The notes below the pieces were generated by a model that saw only the letters and a program-made list of their open reading frames with translations, was not told the origin of the DNA and ran no database searches. Position numbers and translations under genes: made by a program. Shown here one piece after another: positions 18,135-27,187 of a stretch of 64,000 bases of DNA. Origin of the DNA: Flavobacterium reichenbachii. GTDB taxonomy: Bacteria > Bacteroidota > Bacteroidia > Flavobacteriales > Flavobacteriaceae. The stretch spans positions 31,074 to 95,073 of the forward strand of contig NZ_MUHF01000018.1 of the NCBI RefSeq assembly GCF_002217435.1, given 5' to 3'. Numbering within the stretch: the first letter of the stretch is position 1; every line of letters starts with the position of its first letter.

Positions 18135-18698
18135 ATGCGAATCATAAAATATTTTTTACTAGCGTTTTTGATTTTGGCATCATGTAAAAATGTTTCAAAA
18201 AAAGAGGTTCATTATACTGAGATACCACCTAAACCACCCAGAACAAAAATATTTTGGCTTAAGGATAAAACTGTCAACATTCAAATAGATCATACTTTAT
18301 CCTATTCTAAGGATATTAAATGTGACTCTGTGATCGGAGTAAACTACATAGGTTTTGCGGGCGAACATTTTTTTAATCCTATTAATGAAAAAGGACAATA
18401 TATAAATACGATTATTCAAACAAAAAAACTAAATCAGAAACAGATTTCAAGATTAAGCACAATCATTGGAAATAAAAAAACCTATAAAGACCCTAACATA
18501 GCAGCTTGTTACGAACCAAGACTTGCATTTATATATTTTAAAAACGACACCGTTATCTGCCAAACGCAAATTTGTTTAAGCTGTAACCAGCTTCATTCTT
18601 CTGCACATATTGCTGATGGAGCCGACGGCAATCTCAATAAAGAAGCTGTTAAAAAATTAACCGAACTACACGACGAACTCGGTTTCAAAGAAAACTAA
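18135..18698 (+). CDS. Lipoprotein of unknown function
   Basis: 187 residues. Lipoprotein signal with lipobox LASC (Cys17). The mature part contains several cysteines, including IAACYEPR and the pair CQTQICLSCNQLHSS, which could form disulfides or bind metal. TEIPPKPPRTK near the N-terminus is a proline-rich linker. No family is recognised. The 110 bp before it contain a short word repeat (gtttaatcgtttaatcg, about 18046-18060) and no clear promoter. Confidence 0.65.
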   Translation: MRIIKYFLLAFLILASCKNVSKKEVHYTEIPPKPPRTKIFWLKDKTVNIQIDHTLSYSKDIKCDSVIGVNYIGFAGEHFFNPINEKGQYINTIIQTKKLNQKQISRLSTIIGNKKTYKDPNIAACYEPRLAFIYFKNDTVICQTQICLSCNQLHSSAHIADGADGNLNKEAVKKLTELHDELGFKEN

Positions 18699-18723
18699 AA
18701 AACTAAACAACTGAGCACCTCAG

Positions 18724-18739
18724 TCCCGAAGCTTCGGGA
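18724..18739. repeat. REP-like palindrome TCCCGAAGCTTCGGGA
   Basis: A perfect 16-bp palindrome in the 57-bp gap before the cobalamin adenosyltransferase gene. Two related palindromes with a CCGA..TCGG core occur at 40803-40820 and 62978-62997, both also intergenic. Confidence 0.7.
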
Positions 18740-18755
18740 TAGCATCTTAAAAAAA

Positions 18756-19325
18756 ATGAAAGTATATACCAAAACCGGAGATAAAGGCACAACTGCTCTT
18801 TTTGGCGGAACTCGTGTACCAAAAGATCATATTAGAATTGACAGTTACGGAACTGTTGATGAATTGAACTCTTATATAGGACTGATTCGTGATCAGGAAA
18901 TTGATTCGCATTATAAAAGTATTTTAATAGAAATTCAAGATCGTCTTTTTACGGTAGGTGCTATTCTGGCAACTCCTCAAGAAAAAGAGGTTTTGAAAAA
19001 TGGAGAGCTGAGATTAAAAAATCTCGGTATTATCGATTCTGATATCGAATTATTAGAAAACGAAATCGACTCAATGGAAGAAAGCCTTCCGCAAATGACT
19101 CATTTTGTTTTGCCAGGCGGTCATCAAACAGTGTCATATTGTCATATTGCACGTTGTGTCTGCAGACGAGCAGAACGACTGGCAGTGCATTTAAGTCATA
19201 ACGAACACGTTCCGGAAATCGCAATCATGTATCTAAACCGACTTTCTGACTACCTTTTTGTCTTGGCACGGAAGTTGTCCTCTGACTTAAAAGCGGAGGA
19301 AGTAAAATGGATTCCTAGAAAATAA
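18756..19325 (+). CDS. ATP:cob(I)alamin adenosyltransferase, PduO type
   Basis: 189 residues, normal for PduO/MMAB enzymes. The N-terminal TKTGDKGTTALFGG is the ATP-binding signature. SYGTVDELNSYIG and the C-terminal RCVCRRAER, with the helix following, are the other conserved blocks. The enzyme makes adenosylcobalamin. The only adenosylcobalamin-linked gene elsewhere in the window is meaB (34221), the methylmalonyl-CoA mutase chaperone, which fits a use of the cofactor in this organism. Confidence 0.94.
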   Translation: MKVYTKTGDKGTTALFGGTRVPKDHIRIDSYGTVDELNSYIGLIRDQEIDSHYKSILIEIQDRLFTVGAILATPQEKEVLKNGELRLKNLGIIDSDIELLENEIDSMEESLPQMTHFVLPGGHQTVSYCHIARCVCRRAERLAVHLSHNEHVPEIAIMYLNRLSDYLFVLARKLSSDLKAEEVKWIPRK

Positions 19326-19335
19326 ATTTTCTACT

Positions 19336-19439
19336 AATTCCAAATTTTATAAATCCTAAATTCCAACACATAAAAATTCTTTGAATTTTAAAGCATTTGG
19401 ATTAAATATTGGGATTTTATATTCCATTTTTGGAATTTA
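19336..19439. repeat. Word-repeat stem-loop element (AATTCCAA type)
   Basis: The gap between the adenosyltransferase and DUF2795 genes is filled by diverged copies of AATTCCAA/AAATCC on the left and TTGGATT/GGGATTTT/TTGGAATT on the right, giving an imperfect fold-back. The outer 9 bp pair exactly (AATTCCAAA with TTTGGAATT). It may end the upstream transcript; it has no run of T of the usual terminator kind. Confidence 0.6.
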
Positions 19440-19483
19440 ACAAGAGACGTTCTTAAATTTTATTAAAATAAATCAAAATTTAC

Positions 19484-19513
19484 TTGTCTTTTTCAGTAAA
19501 AAATTTATTTTTG
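19484..19513 (+). promoter_or_regulatory. Promoter of the DUF2795-secA unit
   Basis: TTG (19484-19486), a 19-bp spacer, then TATTTTTG (19506-19513) exactly match the Bacteroidota consensus. The start codon at 19535 lies about 15 nt after the predicted start site. Confidence 0.75.
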
Positions 19514-19534
19514 CACAAACTAAACAGATAACAG

Positions 19535-19756
19535 ATGTATTGGACATTAGAATTAGCATCTTATTTAAGTGATGCGCCATGGCCTGCTAACAAAGACGAA
19601 CTTATAGACTACGCTATTAGAGCTGGTGCTCCATTAGAAGTAGTAGAAAACCTTCAGTCAATTGAAGATGAAGGTGAGATATATGAATCAATGGAAGAAA
19701 TTTGGCCTGATTATCCAACAGACGAAGATTATCTTTGGAATGAGGATGAATATTAA
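19535..19756 (+). CDS. DUF2795 domain protein
   Basis: 73 residues. MYWTLELASYLSDAPWPANKDELIDYAIRAG matches DUF2795, a small helical domain (only part quoted as a guide: ELASYLSDAPWPANKDEL). The C-terminal third is very acidic (EDEGEIYESMEEIWPDYPTDEDY). Because it is acidic and lacks a signal, it is a cytoplasmic protein. It sits just upstream of secA, an arrangement I recall from other Flavobacteriia, but a terminator-like hairpin separates the two genes. Function is unknown. Confidence 0.85.
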   Translation: MYWTLELASYLSDAPWPANKDELIDYAIRAGAPLEVVENLQSIEDEGEIYESMEEIWPDYPTDEDYLWNEDEY

Positions 19757-19771
19757 AAAATAAACCAAAGA

Positions 19772-19802
19772 AAAAGTCTCTCGTTAAGGAGGCTTTTTTT
19801 TT
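19772..19802 (+). terminator. Rho-independent terminator after the DUF2795 gene
   Basis: AAAAGTCTC, an 8-nt loop, then GAGGCTTTT (one G-T pair) leading into an unbroken T tract. It lies between the DUF2795 gene and secA, so secA is either read through or uses its own promoter in the following 40 bp. Confidence 0.75.
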
Positions 19803-19845
19803 GGTACAAAATACACATTTACATAAAATAGAAATACGATAGATC

Positions 19846-22800
19846 ATGAGTTTCATAAACAGTATTATTAAAGTCTTTGTAGGTGACAAGTCACAAAAAG
19901 ATGTCAAAGCTTTACAACCTTACTTAAACAAAATTAAAACATTCGAAACCAGCTTAATGAGTTTGTCTCACGACGAATTGAGAGCTAGAACCGTTTATTT
20001 TAAAGAAAGAATAAAAGAAGCCAGAGCAGATAAAGATGCTAAAATAGCTTCGCTTAAAGCAGAAGTTGAAAACATCGAAGACATTGACAAAAGAGAAGAT
20101 CTTTATGATGCGATTGATGCTCTTGAAAAAGAAGCATATGAAATTTCAGAAAAAACTTTATTAGAAATTCTTCCCGAAGCATTTTCGGTTGTTAAAGAAA
20201 CGGCTCGTCGTTTTAAAGACAATTCTCACATTGAAGTTACTGCAACTCCAAAAGACCGCGAATTCTCAGCTGCAAAATCATACATCACAATTGATGGTGA
20301 CAAAGCAGTTTGGGCAAATAAATGGAATGCTGCAGGTAAAGAAATTACCTGGGACATGATTCATTATGATGTTCAGTTAATTGGTGGAATGGTTTTGCAC
20401 GAAGGTAAAGTTGCCGAAATGCAGACTGGTGAAGGTAAAACTCTTGTTGCTACGCTTCCACTTTACTTAAATGCTTTGACTGGAAACGGTGTGCACTTAG
20501 TGACTGTGAATGATTATTTGGCAAAACGTGATAGTACATGGAAAGCTCCTTTGTTTGAATTTCACGGTTTATCTGTAGATTGTATCGATAATCACCAGCC
20601 AAGTACAGAACAAAGAAAAAAAGCATACGACGCAGATATCACTTACGGAACCAATAATGAATTTGGATTTGACTATTTAAGAGATAACATGGCGCACTCA
20701 CCAGCCGATTTAGTGCAGAGAAAACATAACTACGCTATTGTCGATGAGGTCGATTCTGTATTAATTGATGACGCAAGAACGCCGCTTATTATTTCTGGAC
20801 CAGTTCCGCAAGGAGATCGTCATGAATTTAATGAGTTGAAACCAAAAATCGAAAACTTAGTAAGTCAGCAGCGTCAGTTAGCAAATGGGTTCTTAGCCGA
20901 AGCTAAAAAATTAATCAAAGAAGGAAATACTAAAGAAGGCGGATTCTTATTGTTAAGAGCTTACAGAAGTTTACCTAAAAATAAAGCATTAATTAAATTT
21001 TTGAGTGAAGAAGGAATTAAACAATTGCTTCAAAAAACTGAAAATCAATACATGCAGGATAACAATCGCGAAATGCATAAAGTTGATGAAGCTTTATATT
21101 TTGTCATTGAAGAAAAAAATAATCAGGTTGAATTGACAGACAATGGTATTCAATACCTTTCTGGAGATACCGATTCTGACTTTTTCGTACTTCCAGACAT
21201 TGGAACTGAAATCGCTGCTATCGAAAGACAAAAACTAGATAAAGATTCTGAAGCAGAAGCTAAAGAAAGATTATTTCAGGATTTTGGAGTTAAAAGCGAA
21301 CGTATCCACACCCTTACACAGCTTTTAAAAGCGTATGCTCTTTTTGAAAAAGATGTAGAATACGTTATTATGGAAAACAAAATTATGATTGTCGATGAGC
21401 AGACAGGTCGTATCATGGATGGCCGTCGTTATTCTGACGGATTACACCAGGCGATCGAAGCTAAAGAAAATGTAAAAATCGAAGCTGCTACACAAACTTT
21501 CGCAACCGTTACATTACAGAATTATTTCAGAATGTACAGCAAATTAGGAGGTATGACCGGTACAGCTGTTACTGAAGCTGGCGAGTTATGGCAGATTTAT
21601 AAATTGGACGTTGTTGAAATTCCAACCAACCGTGCCATTTCAAGACAAGACAAAGAAGATTATATATACAAAACTACACGTGAAAAATTCAACGCTGTAA
21701 TTGAAGATGTTACTGAATTATCAAACGCAGGAAGACCAGTACTTATTGGAACAACTTCTGTAGAGATTTCAGAATTATTAAGCCGAATGTTGAAAATGAG
21801 AGGCGTTACCCATAACGTTTTGAATGCTAAAATGCACAAACAAGAGGCACAGATTGTTGAAGAAGCAGGTAAAGCCGGAGTGGTAACTATTGCAACAAAT
21901 ATGGCTGGTCGTGGTACCGATATTAAATTATCTCCAGAAGTAAAAGCTGCCGGAGGTTTGGCAATCGTGGGTACAGAACGCCATGATTCTCGTCGTGTAG
22001 ACAGACAGTTACGTGGTCGTGCAGGACGTCAGGGAGATCCGGGAAGTTCTCAATTCTACGTTTCTCTTGAAGATAACTTAATGCGTTTATTTGGTTCTGA
22101 AAGAGTGGCAAAAGTAATGGACAGAATGGGACTTCAGGAAGGCGAAGTGATTCAGCATTCTATGATGACTAAATCTATCGAACGTGCTCAGAAAAAAGTA
22201 GAAGAAAACAACTTTGGTGTTCGTAAACGTTTATTAGAATATGATGACGTAATGAACTCACAACGTGAAGTTGTTTACAAACGTCGTCGTCACGCTTTAT
22301 TTGGAGAACGTTTGAAACTGGATATTGCCAATATGTTATATGATACTTGCGAATTAATCGTAAGCAATAATAAAGCTGCAAATGATTTCAAAACTTTTGA
22401 ATTTGATTTGATCCGTTATTTCGGAACTACTTCTCCAATTTCAGAAGCTGATTTTACAAAATTATCAGACATTGAAATCACTGGAAAAATATACAAAGAA
22501 ACTTTAGCTTTCTATACTGAAAAAACAGAAAGAAGCGCTAGAGAAGCTTTCCCAATTATTAGAGGAGTTTACGAAGAGCCAAACAATCATTTTGAAAGAA
22601 TCGTTGTTCCTTTTACTGACGGAATCAAAACTTTGAATGTGGTTACTGATTTGAAAAAAGCGTACGACAGCGAAGGTGCTCAGTTAATTGCTGATTTCGA
22701 GAAAAACATCACACTTTCTATTGTTGATGAAGCCTGGAAAAAACATTTACGTAAAATGGACGAATTGAAACAATCTGTTCAATTAGCAGTTCACGAACAA

Positions 22801-23187
22801 AAAGACCCATTGCTTATTTACAAATTAGAAGCTTTTAATTTGTTTAGAGGAATGTTAGACAACGTTAATAAAGAAGTAATTTCATTCTTATTCAAAGGTG
22901 ATTTACCAGCTCAAAACGTTCCTGAAATTCACGAAGCAAGAGAAGTTCGTCAAAAAGAAAACTTTAAATTAAGTAAAGACGAAATCGTAAACAGCGAAGA
23001 TATTAATCGTGAAGCTGGAGAAACACAACAACGTCAGGTTACTGAAACAATTGTGAGAGATATGCCAAAAATCAACCGTAATGACACTGTAACAGTTCAG
23101 GAAGTTGCAACAGGTAAAACTGAAGAAATGAAATTTAAAAAAGCTGAAACTTTGATCACTTCTGGAGAATGGGTTTTGGTTAAATAA
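19846..23187 (+). CDS. secA: Protein translocase ATPase SecA
   Basis: 1113 residues, much longer than E. coli SecA (901). Walker A is MQTGEGKTLVATL and the DEAD-like motif is DEVDSVLIDDARTPLIISG; GGMTGTAVTEAGELW and NMAGRGTDIKL belong to the second nucleotide-binding domain. An extra 100-residue helical segment follows PQGDRHEFN (QLANGFLAEAKKLIKEG, LLRAYRSLPKNKALIK), as in SecA of Bacteroidota. The end (..TLITSGEWVLVK) lacks the usual CxCxSx6HC zinc-binding SEC-C motif; instead there is a short beta-like tail after MPKINRNDTVTVQEV. SecA drives export through SecYEG. A strong terminator follows. Confidence 0.97.
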   Translation: MSFINSIIKVFVGDKSQKDVKALQPYLNKIKTFETSLMSLSHDELRARTVYFKERIKEARADKDAKIASLKAEVENIEDIDKREDLYDAIDALEKEAYEISEKTLLEILPEAFSVVKETARRFKDNSHIEVTATPKDREFSAAKSYITIDGDKAVWANKWNAAGKEITWDMIHYDVQLIGGMVLHEGKVAEMQTGEGKTLVATLPLYLNALTGNGVHLVTVNDYLAKRDSTWKAPLFEFHGLSVDCIDNHQPSTEQRKKAYDADITYGTNNEFGFDYLRDNMAHSPADLVQRKHNYAIVDEVDSVLIDDARTPLIISGPVPQGDRHEFNELKPKIENLVSQQRQLANGFLAEAKKLIKEGNTKEGGFLLLRAYRSLPKNKALIKFLSEEGIKQLLQKTENQYMQDNNREMHKVDEALYFVIEEKNNQVELTDNGIQYLSGDTDSDFFVLPDIGTEIAAIERQKLDKDSEAEAKERLFQDFGVKSERIHTLTQLLKAYALFEKDVEYVIMENKIMIVDEQTGRIMDGRRYSDGLHQAIEAKENVKIEAATQTFATVTLQNYFRMYSKLGGMTGTAVTEAGELWQIYKLDVVEIPTNRAISRQDKEDYIYKTTREKFNAVIEDVTELSNAGRPVLIGTTSVEISELLSRMLKMRGVTHNVLNAKMHKQEAQIVEEAGKAGVVTIATNMAGRGTDIKLSPEVKAAGGLAIVGTERHDSRRVDRQLRGRAGRQGDPGSSQFYVSLEDNLMRLFGSERVAKVMDRMGLQEGEVIQHSMMTKSIERAQKKVEENNFGVRKRLLEYDDVMNSQREVVYKRRRHALFGERLKLDIANMLYDTCELIVSNNKAANDFKTFEFDLIRYFGTTSPISEADFTKLSDIEITGKIYKETLAFYTEKTERSAREAFPIIRGVYEEPNNHFERIVVPFTDGIKTLNVVTDLKKAYDSEGAQLIADFEKNITLSIVDEAWKKHLRKMDELKQSVQLAVHEQKDPLLIYKLEAFNLFRGMLDNVNKEVISFLFKGDLPAQNVPEIHEAREVRQKENFKLSKDEIVNSEDINREAGETQQRQVTETIVRDMPKINRNDTVTVQEVATGKTEEMKFKKAETLITSGEWVLVK

Positions 23188-23245
23188 TAATTTAGATTTG
23201 ACCGGCAGTTTACAATTTCAACTGTTGTAGAAAATACTAACTTTT

Positions 23246-23280
23246 AAATCCCCAATTATTTTTAATTGGGGATTTTTTTT
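23246..23280 (+). terminator. Rho-independent terminator after secA
   Basis: AAATCCCCAATTA pairs with TAATTGGGGATTT around a short T-rich loop, followed by an 8-T run. It lies 59 bp past the secA stop. Confidence 0.9.
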
Positions 23281-23366
23281 ATTTAATAATCACATTATCC
23301 CCAACTTTAAAATCAATATTCTGAAATCTTATTCTTACTTTTGAACTGTAATTATTTTTATTTAAA

Positions 23367-24002
23367 TTGAAACAACATCTAAAATCTGCTTTACCGGTAA
23401 TTATCACTTTTATTTTTTGTTATTTCTTTGTATTGATGGCCCAAATCACATTCCATTATCTTCCATTAAGGAAAAATGCGGCTTTTCTTCAAATAAAGCA
23501 GACAGAAGTTTCAGAAATACCTTTTTACATTTTCTTATTTTATTTACACGTTTATTCTGCAATATTTGTTTTGTTTACCGGATTCACACAGTTCAATTCT
23601 GTCATATTAAAGAAGCAACCTATTATTCATAGAAATATTGGTAAGCTATATGTTTTTACAGTTCTCTTCTTAAGTGCTCCATCAGGTTTTTTTATTGGTA
23701 TTTTTGCCAATGGAGGTTTTTATTCACAAATCTCTTTTGTCTCCTTATCACTTTTATGGTTTTATTTTACTTTGAAAGGCTTTTTAGCCATCAAAAGTAA
23801 AAATATTGTACTTCACAAAACATTTATGTTAAGAAGTTTTGCCCTAACATTTTCCGCTGTCACTCTCCGATTATGGAAGGTAGTTCTTGTATATTTGTTT
23901 CAACCTTCACCAATGGATTTGTATCAAATTATTGCCTGGCTGGGATGGATTCCAAATTTATTAATCATTGAGTATTATATTTATAACAAATCTAAAAAAT
24001 GA
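23367..24002 (+). CDS. DUF2306 family membrane protein
   Basis: 211 residues with about six membrane segments. The HVYSAIFVLFTGFTQFN block, HRNIGKLYV, and HKTFMLRSFALTFSAVTLRLW carry the spaced histidines and arginines typical of DUF2306, a predicted integral membrane family possibly related to haem- or quinone-binding proteins. I keep the TTG start at 23367 because it includes the first membrane segment (LPVIITFIFCYFFVLM), which an internal ATG at 23436 would cut. It overlaps the next gene by 4 bp. Function is unknown. Confidence 0.8.
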   Translation: MKQHLKSALPVIITFIFCYFFVLMAQITFHYLPLRKNAAFLQIKQTEVSEIPFYIFLFYLHVYSAIFVLFTGFTQFNSVILKKQPIIHRNIGKLYVFTVLFLSAPSGFFIGIFANGGFYSQISFVSLSLLWFYFTLKGFLAIKSKNIVLHKTFMLRSFALTFSAVTLRLWKVVLVYLFQPSPMDLYQIIAWLGWIPNLLIIEYYIYNKSKK

Positions 24003-24904
24003 AAAATCTATTTTATTTATTATTTGCCATTTCACTTTTTTCATGTAATTCAAAAGAGAAGAAAACGTTAGAAAATCAACCACAAAAACTACAAGAACAG
24101 GAACTAATGACTGAACTTTATGGTTCATGGGTTGGCGATTTCGTTGCAGAAGAAAGGGATCCTAATGGTCAAGAATCCGAAATGCACATCAATAAAATTA
24201 ATATTTCAATTAAAAAAATAACTTCGTCAGAAGTTACAGGAAGAAGTATCGTTGCTGGAAATAACAGACCGCTTACCGGCAGAATGACAAAAAAAGGCAA
24301 TACTATTCATTTTATCCTTAATGAACCGGGAGATGATAAAAATGATGGCTTTTTTGATTTTGAAATAAAAAACGACACTCTTCTTGTGGGAACCTGGACA
24401 GCAAATAACCCTAAAAAAGAAGTAAGTAAAAGAAGTTTTCAACTTACTCGAAAAGAGTTCAGATATAACCCTTATTTAATGCTTCCTGAAGAAGGAATGT
24501 ATGTAGATTATCAAAATCCAAAAATAGAAAATATAAAAATTAAAGCAGAAGAAGAACCAGAAATAACAGAAGAAAAAGAAGAAGAATATGAAACTAGTTC
24601 TTTATACAGAATTGCTTCTGAGAGTATTATCACACTTAATTCGTCGACACAAAAATTAACCGAATCAGATTTAAAAAATCTAAAGAAAATAGATTTACAA
24701 ATTCTCAGAAACACAATTTTTGCCAGACATGGCTTTACTTTTAAAACAAAAACAATACGCCAGTTTTTTGATCAGGTCGAATGGTATATTCCGATTTCGA
24801 GCAATGTAAATGCGAAATTAACATCGATAGAAAAAGGAAATATTGCTATTTTAAAGCGCTTCGAAAAATATGCAGAAGATAATTATGATTCTTTTGGACG
24901 ATAA
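23999..24904 (+). CDS. Lipoprotein with C-terminal YARHG domain
   Basis: 301 residues. Lipobox FSC at Cys16. The middle (LYGSWVGDFVAEE.., NDTLLVGTWTANNP) looks like a lipocalin-style beta domain. After a Glu-rich linker (KAEEEPEITEEKEEEYE), the C-terminus DLQILRNTIFARHGFTFKT..QFFDQVEWYIP is a YARHG domain, an extracellular module of bacterial surface proteins with no known activity. The ATG overlaps the DUF2306 stop by 4 bp, so the two are translated together. A terminator lies 18 bp after the stop. Confidence 0.85.
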   Translation: MKNLFYLLFAISLFSCNSKEKKTLENQPQKLQEQELMTELYGSWVGDFVAEERDPNGQESEMHINKINISIKKITSSEVTGRSIVAGNNRPLTGRMTKKGNTIHFILNEPGDDKNDGFFDFEIKNDTLLVGTWTANNPKKEVSKRSFQLTRKEFRYNPYLMLPEEGMYVDYQNPKIENIKIKAEEEPEITEEKEEEYETSSLYRIASESIITLNSSTQKLTESDLKNLKKIDLQILRNTIFARHGFTFKTKTIRQFFDQVEWYIPISSNVNAKLTSIEKGNIAILKRFEKYAEDNYDSFGR

Positions 24905-24921
24905 TTTCACTTAAATAAAAA

Positions 24922-24966
24922 TGCCCTCAACTAGTCTTTAACTTTTTGGGGGCAGTTTTATTTTTT
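24922..24966 (+). terminator. Terminator after the YARHG lipoprotein gene
   Basis: TGCCCTCAA pairs with TTGGGGGCA (one G-T pair) across a 15-nt loop, then GTTTTATTTTTT. It lies between convergent genes and could act on either strand. Confidence 0.75.
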
Positions 24967-24996
24967 GAGTTTAATTGGAGTTTTTTATTAGGACAA

Positions 24997-25659
24997 TCAT
25001 CTAGGATTCTCCTCGTAATAACGTGCCTCAATTCGTTTTATATCTTTAATTGAATTTTTAGCCCAAGCCAATCGTTTTTCCAGAATTTCTTCTTCTGATA
25101 ATGGCCAGTTAATATCTGAATTGCGTAATCTACTGGTAAGATTTTGAATGATAATTGCTGCCGAAACAGAAATATTTAGACTTTCAGTAAAACCAACCAT
25201 CGGAATTTTTAGAAAACCATCTGCCTTTTCTAATATTTCCTCCGAAAGACCGTCACGTTCTGTCCCAAAAAACAAAGCACTTGGTTTTGTAATATCAAAG
25301 TCTTCCAGCAGGCAGTCATTTTCATGCGGTGTAGTTGCAATAATTTGGTAACCCTGATTTTTTAAAGTCGAAACACAATTTGTAATCGAATCAAATTGAT
25401 TGATGTCAACCCATTTCTGAGCTCCCATTGCAATTTCTTTATCGATACGTTTTCCATAACGCTGTTCAATAATATTCAATTCCTGAATTCCGAAAACTTC
25501 GCAGCTGCGCATTACCGCACTTGTATTGTGCATCTGAAAAACATCTTCTACCGCAATCGTAAAATGTTTAGTACGAGTTGACAGAACTTTGAGAAATTTT
25601 TCTTTACGGTTATCGGTCAAAATATTTTCCAGGAATGCGAGGTAATCTAAATCAATCAT
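24997..25659 (-). CDS. trmH: tRNA (guanosine-2'-O)-methyltransferase TrmH, SPOUT class
   Basis: 220 residues. SPOUT-fold blocks are NTSAVMRSCEVFGIQELNII (motif 1, with Asn and Arg), FFGTERDGLSEEIL (motif 2) and IPMVGFTESLNISVSAAII (motif 3, knot region). An N-terminal helical extension and C-terminal lysine/glutamate helices (EEEILEKRLAWAKNSIK) match TrmH rather than RlmB, which carries an L30e-like domain. It methylates the 2'-O of G18 in tRNA D-loops. The upstream gene ends 2 bp before its start, so they form an operon. Confidence 0.9.
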   Translation of the reverse strand: MIDLDYLAFLENILTDNRKEKFLKVLSTRTKHFTIAVEDVFQMHNTSAVMRSCEVFGIQELNIIEQRYGKRIDKEIAMGAQKWVDINQFDSITNCVSTLKNQGYQIIATTPHENDCLLEDFDITKPSALFFGTERDGLSEEILEKADGFLKIPMVGFTESLNISVSAAIIIQNLTSRLRNSDINWPLSEEEILEKRLAWAKNSIKDIKRIEARYYEENPR

Positions 25660-25661
25660 TA

Positions 25662-26285
25662 TTATAATTTATTTCTGAGTATGTTATTAATTACTTCATA
25701 CAAAACAAAGGTATTCCAATCTTCTTTATAGGAATATCCGCGATTAAATTCTATAGCATTTTCATTAGAATAAATAGAAATATAGGTAGTATACTTTTTA
25801 ATTCTAACATCATTCCAAAGGATCATTTTTTTTTCTTGTTTTAAAAGTTTCGAAATGGAAATAATTACTCCTTCCGGATTAATATTAACTTCTCCAATAT
25901 TAAAAGATTCACCTGCTTCAAAATCTTTAATAAAAGAAACTACTTGCTGCTTAAAACAAAAATCCCAAAGAGTATTAATTATTTTAGCGTAAAGTTGATG
26001 ATGTTCATGCTTTTTTATTCCTAAATAACTTTTAAAATTAATTTTCAATATTTCATTATTGAAAATTTTAATATACAGTTGATATTCACGTCCAAAAACA
26101 ATATCATATTGATATAAAGTTACTCCATAACGAAATTCTTTAATTTCATTTATTTTAAATCTTGTAACTCCTTTTCCAGCTAAATCTTTATCTTCAAAAC
26201 TAATAAAATCAGGATGAAGATGTAATTCTCTCCTATAATTATCTAAAATCCCTCTTTTAATCTTTAATTTAAGTTCGACTCCCAA
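25662..26285 (-). CDS. Unknown protein, possibly PH-like
   Basis: 207 residues, no signal peptide or membrane segment. The sequence alternates short beta strands and charged residues (FKINEIKEFRYGVTLYQYDIVFGREYQLYIKIF, then KMILWNDVRIKKYTTYISIY), suggesting a pair of PH-like or similar beta domains. No family or catalytic motif is recognised. It is co-directional with trmH, 2 bp upstream of it, but the pairing gives no functional clue. The real start is probably the ATG at 26285. Confidence 0.65.
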   Translation of the reverse strand: MGVELKLKIKRGILDNYRRELHLHPDFISFEDKDLAGKGVTRFKINEIKEFRYGVTLYQYDIVFGREYQLYIKIFNNEILKINFKSYLGIKKHEHHQLYAKIINTLWDFCFKQQVVSFIKDFEAGESFNIGEVNINPEGVIISISKLLKQEKKMILWNDVRIKKYTTYISIYSNENAIEFNRGYSYKEDWNTFVLYEVINNILRNKL

Positions 26286-26346
26286 TTTGTTTAAATTTAA
26301 TACACCGCTAAAATAACTATTTCATTTCAAAATTTTCTGTTTTGAC

Positions 26347-26354
26347 TATCTTTG
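26347..26354 (+). promoter_or_regulatory. -7 box for the sirtuin gene
   Basis: TATCTTTG fits TAnnTTTG and lies 28 bp before the ATG at 26382. No good -33 TTG is seen at the right distance. Confidence 0.45.
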
Positions 26355-26381
26355 AATTAGGAATCAAAATCTCAACAAAAA

Positions 26382-27083
26382 ATGAAAAAGAAATTAGTAG
26401 TGCTGACAGGAGCCGGAATTAGTGCTGAAAGCGGCATTAAAACGTTTCGCGACAGCGACGGCTTATGGGAAGGACATGATGTTATGGAAGTTGCAACTCC
26501 CGAAGGCTGGCAAAAAAACCAGGAATTGGTTCTGGACTTTTATAATAAAAGAAGACAACAGCTTAAGGAAGTACAGCCAAATTTAGGACATCAGATTTTG
26601 GCTCATCTGGAAAAAGATTTTGATGTATACATTATTACTCAAAATGTAGACGATTTACACGAGCGTGCCGGAAGTACAAACGTTTTGCATTTGCATGGAG
26701 AATTACTAAAAGTTAGAAGCACTCAAAATAAAAATCTAATTCTCGACTGGACAGAAGATCTATTTACTGGAAGTTTTGACGAAAACGGACATCAATTACG
26801 ACCTCATATTGTTTGGTTTGGCGAAGAAGTTCCTGCGCTTGAAGAAGCTATTGAAATAACAGAAACTGCAGATTATTTTGCCGTAATCGGAACTTCCCTG
26901 CAAGTTTATCCTGCTGCTGGACTTATTTCTTACACACCAAGTACAACCCCGATTTTTTATATTGATCCGAAACCAATTGCGATTCCTAATATTCGAAATA
27001 AAGTAGAAACAATTGCTCAGTTTGCCTCTACAGGTGTTGCAGAATTTAGAGAAAGATTACTGGAGCTGGAAAAGAGCAAATGA
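26382..27083 (+). CDS. cobB: NAD-dependent protein deacylase (sirtuin, CobB/SIRT5-like) without zinc cysteines
   Basis: 233 residues. NAD-binding GAGISAESGIKTFRD (10-24), TQNVDDLHERAGS and the catalytic His105 in LHLHGE are all present, as is HIVWFGEEVP. Tyr54 and Arg57 (FYNKRR) form the Y-x-x-R pair that, in class III sirtuins, recognises succinyl- or malonyl-lysine, so desuccinylation is likely. The protein contains no cysteine at all, so the usual four-Cys zinc site is gone; it is replaced by TQNKNLILDWTEDLFTG. All other motifs are intact, so I expect an active enzyme whose small domain folds without zinc. Confidence 0.92.
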   Translation: MKKKLVVLTGAGISAESGIKTFRDSDGLWEGHDVMEVATPEGWQKNQELVLDFYNKRRQQLKEVQPNLGHQILAHLEKDFDVYIITQNVDDLHERAGSTNVLHLHGELLKVRSTQNKNLILDWTEDLFTGSFDENGHQLRPHIVWFGEEVPALEEAIEITETADYFAVIGTSLQVYPAAGLISYTPSTTPIFYIDPKPIAIPNIRNKVETIAQFASTGVAEFRERLLELEKSK

Positions 27084-27187
27084 TTTTAATTTTACTATTT
27101 TAAGATAAAATCCTTAAAACCAAAATTTAAATAACAGAATTGATTATAATAACTTACAACTAATTTTCAGAAGTTTTAGCAATACGT

